From the NCBI GenBank assembly GCA_020852655.1, contig JADZAI010000098.1, positions 1 through 64,000 of the forward strand: a stretch of 64,000 bases of DNA. Direction: 5' to 3'. This stretch comes from Alphaproteobacteria bacterium (GTDB taxonomy: Bacteria; Pseudomonadota; Alphaproteobacteria; Micropepsales; Micropepsaceae). The notes beneath the pieces were generated by a model. It ran no database searches and had not been told where the DNA came from. It saw only the letters and a program-made list of their open reading frames with translations. The first letter of the stretch is position 1, and each line of letters begins with the position of its first letter. This document shows positions 8,500-16,770 of this stretch, one piece after another. A program made the translations under genes and the position numbers.

Positions 8500-10185
8500 A
8501 TGAGATCGGCTTTCGCATCGCTATTGTCTCCCGACGGGACCTTCGGTCCGCTGCGGCACGGCATATTCCGCCGCATCTGGTTCGCGAGCCTTGCCTCCAA
8601 TTTCGGCTTCCTGATCCAGGGCGTCGGCGCCTCGTGGGCGATGACCGAGATGACCGGCAGCCCCGACATGGTGGCGCTGGTCACGACGGCGATGATGCTG
8701 CCGCAGATGTTCGTCGCCATCGCGGCCGGCGCGATAGCCGACATGTACGACCGCCGCATCGTCGGCCTCGTCGCGCTGATGCTGTCGCTTGCCGGCACCG
8801 CGACGCTCGCGACCCTGTGGGCGCTCGGCTTCGTGACGCCGTGGGTGCTGCTCGGCCTCTGCTTCTTCATCGGCTGTTCGATGTCGCTCTTCGGGCCGTC
8901 CTGGCAGGCCTCGGTGAGCGAGCAGGTGCCGTCGGAAATCCTGCCCGCCGCGATCGCGCTGAACGGCATCAGCTTCAACATCGCCCGCAGCTTCGGGCCG
9001 GCGATCGGCGGGTTGATCGTGGCGGCGGCAGGCACGATCGCGGCTTTCGTCGTGAACGCCTTCATGTATCTGCCGCTGCTGATTGTGTTGTTCTTCTGGC
9101 GGCGCGAGAAGGTCGTGTCGCGCCTGCCGCCCGAGCGGCTGAACCGCGCCATCATCTCCGGCGCGCGCTACATCATGCACTCGCCGCCCATCCGCGTGGT
9201 GCTGATCCGCACCTTCGTCACCGGCATCGTCGGCGGCTCGCTGTCGGCGCTGATGCCGCTGGTGGCGCGCGACCTGCTCGGCGCGGGGGCGCAGATCTTC
9301 GGGATCCTGCTCGGCGCCTTCGGCATGGGAGCCGTGCTGGGTGCGCTGAACGTCTCGCGGGTACGCAGGACCTTCAGCGTCGAGACGTCGATTCGCGGCT
9401 GCGTCGTTATAGCCGGCACGGGTACGGCGCTGGTCGGGCTCAGCACGATACCGGCGCTCACCTGCGCGATCCTGCTGGTCGCCGGCGCAGGGTGGACGCT
9501 GGTCATCACGCTCTTCAACATCGGCATCCAGATGGGCGCGCCGCGCTGGGTCGCGGGGCGCACGCTTGCTGCCTTCCAGGCCTCGATCGCCGGCGGCATC
9601 GCGATCGGGAGCTGGATCTGGGGCCATGTCGCCGAGGTCGTCGGCGTCGATGGCGCGCTGATGATCTCCGGCTGCGGCATGGCTTCGACGATGATCCTCG
9701 GCCTGCTGATGCCGGTGCCGCCGACGACGGAGAATGCCGATCCTGCCGCCGACCCGCTTGCCGACCCCGAGGTGCAGCTCGCGATCACCCCGCGCTCGGG
9801 CCCCATCGTCATCGAGCTGGAATACCGGGTGAACCCTGCCGATGCGCGAGAGTTCTACCGTGCCATCCAGCATGTGCAGCTCGTGCGCTCGCGCAACGGC
9901 GGCTATGACTGGTCGATCTCGCGCGACGTCGCCGATCCGGAACTGTGGATCGAACGCTTCCACTGTCCGACCTGGCTCGACTATCTGCGCCAGCGCACCC
10001 GCCTGACGCAGGTCGAGAGCGAGGTGCAGGCGGCGGCGCGCAAATATCACATGGGGCCGGAGCCGGTGCGCATCCGTCGCATGCTGGAGCGGCCGTTCGG
10101 CTCGGTGCGCTGGAAGGACGAGGCGCCGGACCCTGCCGTACAGGGTGTCTTGCCAATTCCCGTCGCATCGACCACCGGTACCTGA
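8500..10185 (+). CDS. MFS exporter with C-terminal soluble domain (MFS_3 type)
   Basis: 561 residues. Residues about 20-410 contain 10-12 transmembrane helices with the MFS loop ADMYDRR between helices 2 and 3 and a long RSFGPAIGGLI motif, as in the enterobactin-exporter-like MFS_3 family. After about residue 430 a soluble domain of some 120 residues follows (IELEYRVNPADAREFYRAIQ, then YDWSISRDVADPELWIERF), a ferredoxin-like/ABM-type unit that usually accompanies this family. Substrate unknown. The start at 8500 (AGG just upstream) removes an unsupported 160-residue N-terminal extension. Confidence 0.85.
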   Translation: MRSAFASLLSPDGTFGPLRHGIFRRIWFASLASNFGFLIQGVGASWAMTEMTGSPDMVALVTTAMMLPQMFVAIAAGAIADMYDRRIVGLVALMLSLAGTATLATLWALGFVTPWVLLGLCFFIGCSMSLFGPSWQASVSEQVPSEILPAAIALNGISFNIARSFGPAIGGLIVAAAGTIAAFVVNAFMYLPLLIVLFFWRREKVVSRLPPERLNRAIISGARYIMHSPPIRVVLIRTFVTGIVGGSLSALMPLVARDLLGAGAQIFGILLGAFGMGAVLGALNVSRVRRTFSVETSIRGCVVIAGTGTALVGLSTIPALTCAILLVAGAGWTLVITLFNIGIQMGAPRWVAGRTLAAFQASIAGGIAIGSWIWGHVAEVVGVDGALMISGCGMASTMILGLLMPVPPTTENADPAADPLADPEVQLAITPRSGPIVIELEYRVNPADAREFYRAIQHVQLVRSRNGGYDWSISRDVADPELWIERFHCPTWLDYLRQRTRLTQVESEVQAAARKYHMGPEPVRIRRMLERPFGSVRWKDEAPDPAVQGVLPIPVASTTGT

Positions 10186-10211
10186 GCGCCATGCAACACA
10201 GGGAGGAAGCG

Positions 10212-10982
10212 ATGCGTGCACTGAGCCGGTCGGTGAAAGGCTTGACGGTGCTGGTGACGGGGGCGGCGAGCGGCATGGGCCGGGCGACGGCTGCCGTCTT
10301 CGCCGCGGACGGCGCCAATGTCGCCGTCACGGACTATAACGGCGAGGGCGCGGAAGCGGTCGCCAGGGAGATTACCGGCGGCGGCCAGAAGGCGATCGGC
10401 TTCAAGCTCGATGTCGGCGACAAGGACGCCATCGAGGCGGCGGTCGCGCGGACCGTGGAGGCGTTCGGCGGACTCGACATCGTCGTCAACAACGCCGGCA
10501 TCGCGGAATCCCGCGCGCTGGAAGATCCGGGCTACGAGGATTACTGGGCCCGCGCCGTGAACGTGCTGCTGACCTCGCACCAGCGCATGATCCGCGCCGC
10601 GCTGCCGCATTTGCGGAAGTCATCCTCGCCGCGCATCGTCAATATCGCCTCGACCGAAGGCCTCGGCGCCACGCCGCGCAACAGCGCCTACTCGGCGGCC
10701 AAGGCCGGCGTGATCGGCCTGACGCGCGGCCTCGCGATCGAACTCGGCCGCGAGGGGATCACGGTCAACTGCATCTGTCCCGGGCCGATCAACACCGGGA
10801 TGACCAAGGGCATCCAGGATGAGCACAAGGCGATCTTCGCCAAGCGCCGCACCGCACTTGGCCGCTATGGCGATCCGGAGGAGGTGGCGCACATGACGCT
10901 GAGCCTCTGCCTCCCGGCGGCGTCCTATCTGACCGGCGCGATCATCCCCGTGGACGGCGGCCTCGTCGCCAAGAACGGGTAG
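10212..10982 (+). CDS. Short-chain dehydrogenase/reductase
   Basis: 256 residues. The ATG at 10212 follows GGGAGGAAGCG, a strong ribosome site, and is preferred to the ATG at 10191. Classical SDR motifs: TGAASGMG (16-23) for NAD(P) binding, NNAG, catalytic Ser in NIASTEG and YSAAK. The last segment LTGAIIPVDGG is the usual SDR end. The Asp in VAVTDYNG after strand 2 suggests NAD rather than NADP. Substrate unknown. It runs in the same direction as the next amidase gene, about 55 bases apart, so the two may be one operon. Confidence 0.9.
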   Translation: MRALSRSVKGLTVLVTGAASGMGRATAAVFAADGANVAVTDYNGEGAEAVAREITGGGQKAIGFKLDVGDKDAIEAAVARTVEAFGGLDIVVNNAGIAESRALEDPGYEDYWARAVNVLLTSHQRMIRAALPHLRKSSSPRIVNIASTEGLGATPRNSAYSAAKAGVIGLTRGLAIELGREGITVNCICPGPINTGMTKGIQDEHKAIFAKRRTALGRYGDPEEVAHMTLSLCLPAASYLTGAIIPVDGGLVAKNG

Positions 10983-11038
10983 CCCTCGCCAAGCCTGCGT
11001 TGTTTGCTAAGCTGGCACGGCAACGCGGAGAGGCGGCG

Positions 11039-12460
11039 ATGAAGGACTACGAGAACTACGATGCGCTGGGCTTGGCCGAGCTGGTGCGCAACCGTGACGT
11101 GACGCCCCTGGAGCTGCTCGACGCCGCAGTGTCGCGCGCCGAAGCAGCACAGGCGCGCGTCAACTGCTTCTCGGCGCTCTACCCCGATGTCGCGCGGCGG
11201 CAGATCGCGGACGGGCTCGGAAAAGGTCCGTTCGCCGGCGTTCCTTTTGTGCTGAAGGATCTCGGCGCGACGCTGGAGGGCCAGAAGCTCACGCAGGGCT
11301 CACGGCTCTACAAGGATTTCGTCGCGACCGAGGATGCGACGCTCACACGGCGCTACAAGGCCGCGGGCTTTTCCATCTTCGGCCACACGACGACACCGGA
11401 GTTCGGCAGCACGACGACGACGGAGTCGGTGCTGTTCGGCGAGACCAGGAATCCCTGGAACACCGATCGCATCGCCGGCGGATCGTCGGGGGGCGCTGCC
11501 GCGGCGGTCGCCTCCGGCGTCGTGCCGATCGCACATGCGAGCGACGGCGGCGGCTCGATCCGCATTCCGGCGGCCTGCTGCGGCCTCTTCGGACTCAAGC
11601 CCTCACGCGGCCGCATGCCCATGGGACCGTCGCGCACCGAGGGCTGGGGCGGATTCAGTACGGCGCATGCGGTTTCGCGCTCGGTGCGGGACTCCGCCGC
11701 GCTGCTGGATGCCACGCACGGGATGGAGCAGGGCTCCCGCTATGTAGCGCCGAGCCCCGAGCGGCCGTATCTGGATGAAGTGGCGCGCGACCCAGGCAAG
11801 CTGCGTGTGGCGCTTTGGAGCAAGGCCGCGAACGGCACGGAGCCCGACGCCGACGCCCGCCGCGGCCTCGACGCGACCGTGAAGCTGCTGCGTTCGCTCG
11901 GCCACGAGGTCGAAGAGGCGGCGCCCGAGATCGACGGCCCGGCCGTGGCCGCGGTGCTCGGCCGTATGGTCGGCGCCCATCTGGCGGCGTCGGTCGAACT
12001 TGCCGGCGAACAGCGCGGGCGGCCCGTGACGGAAGATGAGCTGGAGCCGATCAACTGGTCGATGATCCGCAACGCGCGCGAGACGACCGGCATCCAGATG
12101 GCGAAGGACGAGGTCACGCTCCAGCTCGCGGCGATCGCCTACGCCAAGCTGATGAGCCGCTTCGACGTTACGCTGTCGCCGACCATCACGCGCAAGCCGG
12201 AGGTGCTGAAGGTTCTCAGCCTCTCGCCGCCCGACACCGGCGCCTTCGTGCGCGCGATCAACAGCTTCCCGGCCTTCTGTGCGTTCTACAATCAGACCGG
12301 CGCGCCGGCGATGTCGGTGCCGCTGCACTGGACCGACGACGGCCTGCCGCTCGGCATGATGTTCGGCGCCGCCTATGGCAACGAGAGCCTGTTGTTCCGC
12401 CTCGCAGGCCAGCTCGAGAAGGCGCAGCCCTGGTTCGACAAGCGCCCGCCGAAGGCCTGA
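11039..12460 (+). CDS. Amidase-signature family hydrolase
   Basis: 473 residues from the ATG at 11039 (GGAG upstream). The Ser-cisSer-Lys triad of the amidase signature family is visible: Lys in PFVLKDLGA, the cis-Ser in RIAGGSSGGAAAAVASG and the nucleophile in DGGGSIRIPAACCGLFGLKP. Length and the MSVPLHWTDDGLPLGMMFG end are typical of bacterial amidases. It is not GatA: the context lacks gatB/gatC. Substrate cannot be told from sequence. Cytoplasmic, no signal peptide. Confidence 0.9.
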   Translation: MKDYENYDALGLAELVRNRDVTPLELLDAAVSRAEAAQARVNCFSALYPDVARRQIADGLGKGPFAGVPFVLKDLGATLEGQKLTQGSRLYKDFVATEDATLTRRYKAAGFSIFGHTTTPEFGSTTTTESVLFGETRNPWNTDRIAGGSSGGAAAAVASGVVPIAHASDGGGSIRIPAACCGLFGLKPSRGRMPMGPSRTEGWGGFSTAHAVSRSVRDSAALLDATHGMEQGSRYVAPSPERPYLDEVARDPGKLRVALWSKAANGTEPDADARRGLDATVKLLRSLGHEVEEAAPEIDGPAVAAVLGRMVGAHLAASVELAGEQRGRPVTEDELEPINWSMIRNARETTGIQMAKDEVTLQLAAIAYAKLMSRFDVTLSPTITRKPEVLKVLSLSPPDTGAFVRAINSFPAFCAFYNQTGAPAMSVPLHWTDDGLPLGMMFGAAYGNESLLFRLAGQLEKAQPWFDKRPPKA

Positions 12461-12466
12461 GCCGGC

Positions 12467-14197
12467 TCAGAAGCGCGACGAGACCAGGACGACGTCGGCA
12501 AGCTGCCAGGCCGCGCGCTGGTCAGCCGCGACCTTCGCCGCCTCGCGCGTCTTGCCTTGCCCTTCGAGCGCCAGCGTGAGCCCGCGCAAGGCCCAGCCGT
12601 CACGGCGATAGACCTTGAGGCTGTCGCGATAGACGGCCTCGGCGTCCACATAGCGATGCGCTTCGAGCAGCACGGCGCCGAGCAGGTGGCTGACCGGCTG
12701 ATGCCAATAGGGTGGCTCGGTATAGGGCAGGGCGCGCTCGTGCGCCGATGCCTGCTGGAAGATGCGGATCGCGGTGGCGAGGTCGCCCTTCGTCCGTGCG
12801 ATCTCGCCGTCGACCAGCAGCAGCGCGAGCTCGGCCATCGCGGGTGCCGGCACCGTCTGGGACTGGAGCTTGGCGAGACCGGGCGCCTTTTGCAGGCCGG
12901 CCAGGAGATCGCGCTCGCGTTTCGCCCCGGCCTGATCGCCCGTGTTGGCGTAGGCGAAGGCGCGCGCGTAGTGCGCAACTACCGTGTCGAGCGCCAGGTC
13001 GACCGGCGGCAGCGGTTCGGCGAGAACCTCATCCCACTTGCCGAAGCGCACATAGGTGACGAGCGGCGTGAAGACGAAGAGTTCGCTCTGGCCGATCTGC
13101 CGCGCCACGTTCACCGCGTCGACCGCCTTCACGAGACGCCGGGCGGCCGTGATCGCCGTCTCGTAGCGGCCGTCCATCTCGGCCGACGTCCACAGGAAGT
13201 GGATGTTGTGGCCGTAATAGCCGAGCGGGTAGAAGCCCTGCGCCTTGCAGGCCGCGATATAGGTCTCGTCGACCAGCGCGGCCTTCTCGTTGGCCGCGGC
13301 CGCGTCGCGATAGCGTCCGACGCGATAATAGATATGCGACGGCATGTGCACGATATGCCCGGCGTCGGGCATCAGCGTGGCGAGCCGATCCGCGGCCGCC
13401 TCGGCGCGTTCCGGTGTCGTCGACGCCTCGACGGCGTGGATATAGAGATGCAGCGCGCCGGCGTGGTTCGGCTCCCTGGCGAGGATGCCTTCCAGCACGC
13501 GCACGATCTCGGCCCCATGGCCCTTCGGCGTCGTCCCGTCGGCTTCCCAATAGTCCCAGGGCTGCGTGTCCATCATCGCTTCGGCGTAGAACTGCGCCAC
13601 GTCGAGATCGTCCGGATATTTGGCAGCGAGCTTCCCCATCGCCTCGGCAAAGGCCGCGTCCAACGGGGGGCGCGGCGTCGTTGCATCCGGCGCGTAGCGC
13701 GTCGCCAGCGCCGCGATCCATGCCTGTTCTTCCGCCGCCGCCTTGGGCGCCAGCGCCCTGGCCTTGCCGAGCGCCTCCCAGGCGGGCGCATAGGCATCGT
13801 CCTGCATGGGCAGATTGATGTTCGGCCCCAGCGCGAAGGCGACGCCCCACCAGCACATGGCGCATTCGGGATCGAGACGTGCCGCCTCGCGGAACGACCG
13901 GATGGCCTCGGCGTGGTTGAAGTTCACCAGCAGCCTCAGGCCCTGGTCGAAATAGGCCTGCGTCTCGGCGACGTCGGTCGTGATCTTGTGGTGGTGCGTG
14001 CCGAGATTCTTGAAGACCGGCGCGCCGGCCTTGTCCGCCTGGCCCATATAGACCTGCGGCATCGGCGGCATCGCCATGTTGTGCATCATGCCCGGAGGCA
14101 TGTCGCCATGGTCGTGCGACATGACGGTCGATGGGGGCGCGGCGCACCCGCCCAGCAGCGCGGCCGTGAGTAGTGCGAGAGGCGCCTGACGCGACAT
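12467..14197 (-). CDS. TPR lipoprotein with Met/His-rich N-terminus
   Basis: 576 residues. A lipobox ends at Cys18 (LLGGC), so the mature protein is anchored in the envelope. Residues 26-51 hold eight Met and three His (for example HDHGDMPPGMMHNMAM), and a GTHHHKITTD motif follows near residue 65; both suggest metal contact, perhaps Cu(I), but this is inference. The remainder is helical repeat: FNHAEAIRSFREAARLDPECAMCWWGVAFALG is split over several TPR units and similar units recur to the end. The family is widespread as hypothetical TPR proteins. It is convergent with the amidase gene (six bases apart). Confidence 0.8.
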   Translation of the reverse strand: MSRQAPLALLTAALLGGCAAPPSTVMSHDHGDMPPGMMHNMAMPPMPQVYMGQADKAGAPVFKNLGTHHHKITTDVAETQAYFDQGLRLLVNFNHAEAIRSFREAARLDPECAMCWWGVAFALGPNINLPMQDDAYAPAWEALGKARALAPKAAAEEQAWIAALATRYAPDATTPRPPLDAAFAEAMGKLAAKYPDDLDVAQFYAEAMMDTQPWDYWEADGTTPKGHGAEIVRVLEGILAREPNHAGALHLYIHAVEASTTPERAEAAADRLATLMPDAGHIVHMPSHIYYRVGRYRDAAAANEKAALVDETYIAACKAQGFYPLGYYGHNIHFLWTSAEMDGRYETAITAARRLVKAVDAVNVARQIGQSELFVFTPLVTYVRFGKWDEVLAEPLPPVDLALDTVVAHYARAFAYANTGDQAGAKRERDLLAGLQKAPGLAKLQSQTVPAPAMAELALLLVDGEIARTKGDLATAIRIFQQASAHERALPYTEPPYWHQPVSHLLGAVLLEAHRYVDAEAVYRDSLKVYRRDGWALRGLTLALEGQGKTREAAKVAADQRAAWQLADVVLVSSRF

Positions 14198-14262
14198 GCT
14201 TCCCTCCCCAAGAGACGAGCGAAAATGACGCTAGGTCAGCCGCGGCTGCCGCACAATCGGGC

Positions 14263-14475
14263 TCAACGCCGCACCGCCGGCTCCGACATCCACTGGATCA
14301 GGAAGCCCGGAGGGATGATCCAGGCGAGGCCGGCGAAGGCGTAATAGGCAAGCTGCGTCAGCCAGGTGAAGTGCGCGGACAGCGCGACGGCCAGGCGCAT
14401 GGCGAACAGCGCGTAGAAGAACAGCCAGACCAGGATCAGCAGCGTTCCGACCAGCTTCTTCAGGCGCTCGGGCAA
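14263..14475 (-). CDS. DUF2842 membrane protein
   Basis: 70 residues, TTG start. Two transmembrane helices (about 9-30 and 39-60) joined by a short loop, with WIIPPGFLIQWM near the end, match DUF2842, a small family seen in alphaproteobacteria. It is divergent from the heme A synthase gene, an arrangement I recognise from related genomes, so a role in cytochrome oxidase or membrane biogenesis is possible but untested. Confidence 0.75.
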   Translation of the reverse strand: MPERLKKLVGTLLILVWLFFYALFAMRLAVALSAHFTWLTQLAYYAFAGLAWIIPPGFLIQWMSEPAVRR

Positions 14476-14539
14476 GGTGGTCGTCTCTTGAATTCGGCTC
14501 GCGGTCGACGGGGCGGTGCGCTATCACGCGCGCAGCCCC

Positions 14540-15622
14540 ATGTCGAATTATCCCGCATCCCGCCGGCCGTCGCGCGCTGTCACGATCTGGCTGGCCGTCG
14601 TCATCGCCATGATCGCCGGCATCGTTCTGGTCGGCGGCCTGACCCGCCTGACCGACTCGGGCCTTTCGATCACCGAATGGAAGCCGGTCACCGGCGTCGT
14701 CCCGCCGCTCAGCGAAGCGGACTGGCAGGCCGAACTGGAGAAATACCGCTCGACCACCGAGTACCAGGTCCAGAACAAGGGCATGACGCTCGAGGCCTTC
14801 AAGGCGATCTTCTGGTGGGAATGGGGGCACCGGCTGCTCGCCCGCGCGATCGGCCTCGTCGTGCTGTTCCCGCTGCTCTGGTTCTGGTGGCGCGGCAGCG
14901 CGTCGCGCGCGACGCTGCGCTCGGGCGCCATTCTCTTCGGGCTGGTCTGTGCCCAGGGCGCCCTCGGCTGGGTGATGGTGGTCAGCGGACTGGTCGGAAG
15001 GCTGGACGTCAGCCAGTACCGGCTCGCGGCCCATCTCGGGCTCGCCTTCGCGATTTTCGCCTGGGCGTTGACCATGCTGCTCCAACATATGCGCGGCCCC
15101 CTGCCGGCGCCGCGGCCGGAGCGGCGCCTGCCGGGTGCGCTGGTCTGGCTCGTCTTCTTGCAGGTCCTGCTCGGCGCGCTGGTCGCGGGGCTGGACGCGG
15201 GCCTCACCTACAACACCTGGCCGCTGATGGACGGCGCGCTCGTGCCGTCCGGACTCATGGCCGAACAGCCCTGGTGGCTCAATTTCGGTGAGAACGTCGC
15301 CATGGTACAGTTCCAGCACCGCATGGTCGCCTATGCCGTGGCGGTGCTCGCGCTTGCCGTTGCGGGGCTGGCTGCCATGCGCGGACAAGCCAAGGCGTCG
15401 GCATTCTTCCTGGTCGCGGTGGTCATCGCGCAGATCACGCTCGGCGTCCTGACGCTGTTGGGCGGAGCGGAAGGGGTTCAGCCGGTAGCGCTCGGGGCGA
15501 TGCATCAGCTCGGGGCGCTCGCTCTGCTAGCAGCAGCCTTGATACACTACCGCTTGGCCGGAGAGTCAGCGGCGATACGTTTTGCCGCACCTGCGAAGAC
15601 CGGCTTCACTTCGCCACAATGA
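14540..15622 (+). CDS. ctaA: Heme A synthase (COX15/CtaA)
   Basis: 360 residues from the ATG at 14540; a GTG at 14516 is an alternative. It oxidises the C8 methyl of heme O to make heme A for cytochrome c oxidases. Eight transmembrane helices are expected, with heme-ligand histidines in WEWGHRLLAR, LAAHLGLAFA, VQFQHRMVAYA and GAMHQLGA. The periplasmic GLTRLTDSGLSITEWKPVTG and TYNTWPLMDGALVPSG loops are diagnostic of the type 2 (COX15-like) group of alphaproteobacteria and mitochondria. No ctaB or cox genes are nearby. Confidence 0.95.
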   Translation: MSNYPASRRPSRAVTIWLAVVIAMIAGIVLVGGLTRLTDSGLSITEWKPVTGVVPPLSEADWQAELEKYRSTTEYQVQNKGMTLEAFKAIFWWEWGHRLLARAIGLVVLFPLLWFWWRGSASRATLRSGAILFGLVCAQGALGWVMVVSGLVGRLDVSQYRLAAHLGLAFAIFAWALTMLLQHMRGPLPAPRPERRLPGALVWLVFLQVLLGALVAGLDAGLTYNTWPLMDGALVPSGLMAEQPWWLNFGENVAMVQFQHRMVAYAVAVLALAVAGLAAMRGQAKASAFFLVAVVIAQITLGVLTLLGGAEGVQPVALGAMHQLGALALLAAALIHYRLAGESAAIRFAAPAKTGFTSPQ

Positions 15623-15678
15623 TTTGGGATTGAAGTGGTGCGTGCGCGGGTGCGGCCGCGCTCTGAAGGGGACCCGTC

Positions 15679-16146
15679 ATGATCTACATCATCTTCTTGC
15701 TGACGCTTGCACTGCTGATTGTTCTCGGACTCGTTTCCACGGCCAAGGGCGCTGGACCAGCAGCCCTGAAACCCGTGCAGGACGTGCTGAAGCCGGTTGC
15801 CGAGCCGCTTTCGGCCGCCGCCGGTACGATGGGCATCATCGCGGTGATCTGGGGGGTGTGGGGCATCATCACCTTCGTGGTCTTCATCCAGACCCTGGGC
15901 AGCAACACGCTGTCGGCCCTGATCGGGCTCCTGACCAACCTGGTGCTGATCACGGTGGGCGTGCTGGCCGGCTATCCAAGCGTCGCGGCCTTCTTCGGCG
16001 CCCCGGCCTCGGGAGCGGGTAAATTCGTCGACTGGTTCAAGTCGACCTTTGCGCCCAACGAAGCGATTGTCGGTATCGTTACCCTCGTGCTGGCGCTGTG
16101 GGAGCTGATTGAGTTCATCCTCAACCGCAGCGGCGTCTACATCTGA
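15679..16146 (+). CDS. Membrane protein, first of a tandem pair
   Basis: 155 residues with a hydrophobic N-terminal helix, a short polar stretch (KPVQDVLKPVAEPL), then three to four further helices and an amphipathic WFKSTFAPNE loop. The order helix - polar linker with Lys/Asp/Val - GIIAVIWGVWGII helix - further helices is shared with the next gene, so I regard them as ancient tandem duplicates. GGGG and AAGGGG ribosome sites precede it. Family and function not recognised; no enzyme motif. Confidence 0.65.
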   Translation: MIYIIFLLTLALLIVLGLVSTAKGAGPAALKPVQDVLKPVAEPLSAAAGTMGIIAVIWGVWGIITFVVFIQTLGSNTLSALIGLLTNLVLITVGVLAGYPSVAAFFGAPASGAGKFVDWFKSTFAPNEAIVGIVTLVLALWELIEFILNRSGVYI

Positions 16147-16258
16147 CGCGGCCGGATTTGTCGCACCTGTCCGGGGTTTCCGGAGAGGCAGGAAGCAGGC
16201 ACGCTGCTGCGGCGCGGCGGATTCGCGCCGTCGCCGGCCACAAAAGGGGGGCTACCGC

Positions 16259-16717
16259 ATGCTGACCATGATCCTGTCCGTTCTTCTCCTGCTGGCGATG
16301 GGCATCCTGGGCCTGTCGGCGACGGGCGGCCTGCCTGGCGCATCCAAGGGCGCGCAGGACGCGACAAAAGACGTTGCCGCAACACTCGCGCCCTATGCTG
16401 CCATCATCGGCATAGCCGGGCTCGTCGTCGGCATTCTTGGTTTCATCGACTGGCTGAGCATCATCGGCATGGTCAGCTACTTCCCGATCACCTTCCTGAT
16501 CGTGACCGCCTCGGTGTTCGTCCTGATCGGACTCGGACTCATTCTCGCCTATCCGCTCATCGCGAAGGCATTGGCCGGTTCGGGCGGGCAGGACGCTCTC
16601 GACCGTTCGCTGGCCACGGTGAAGCCCTTGCAGCGGCCCCTGTCGCTCGCCGCGATCGCGATCGCGATCCTTTACCTGGTGCTCAACGTTCTGGGACGCG
16701 CCGGCGTCATTCTCTAA
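16259..16717 (+). CDS. Membrane protein, second of a tandem pair
   Basis: 152 residues from the ATG at 16259, preceded by AAGGGGGGC. It has the same plan as the gene before it: N-terminal helix, SKGAQDATKDVAATLAPY linker, IIGIAGLVVGILGFIDWL helix, then two or three helices and a polar KALAGSGGQDALDRSLATV loop before the last one. A strong terminator follows at once, so the pair ends its own transcript. Function unknown. Confidence 0.65.
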   Translation: MLTMILSVLLLLAMGILGLSATGGLPGASKGAQDATKDVAATLAPYAAIIGIAGLVVGILGFIDWLSIIGMVSYFPITFLIVTASVFVLIGLGLILAYPLIAKALAGSGGQDALDRSLATVKPLQRPLSLAAIAIAILYLVLNVLGRAGVIL

Positions 16718-16732
16718 AGATTTGAGTCGATC

Positions 16733-16766
16733 GGGCGGCGGGAGCGATCCCGCCGCCCTTTCTTTT
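16733..16766 (+). terminator. Rho-independent terminator
   Basis: Perfect ten-base stem GGGCGGCGGG / CCCGCCGCCC (16733-16742 and 16749-16758), six-base loop, then TTTCTTTT. It ends the transcript of the tandem membrane genes and shields the convergent metY gene. The T tract is only on the plus-strand side. Confidence 0.9.
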
Positions 16767-16770
16767 GCGC

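Noticed and set aside
8521..10221. 566-codon minus-strand open frame opposite the MFS exporter
   Set aside because: Shadow frame: Arg/Asp/His-biased composition, no hydrophobic or catalytic pattern, fully covered by a confident gene.
12557..14173. 538-codon plus-strand open frame opposite the TPR lipoprotein
   Set aside because: Composition of a shadow frame; the minus-strand gene has signal peptide, lipobox and repeats.
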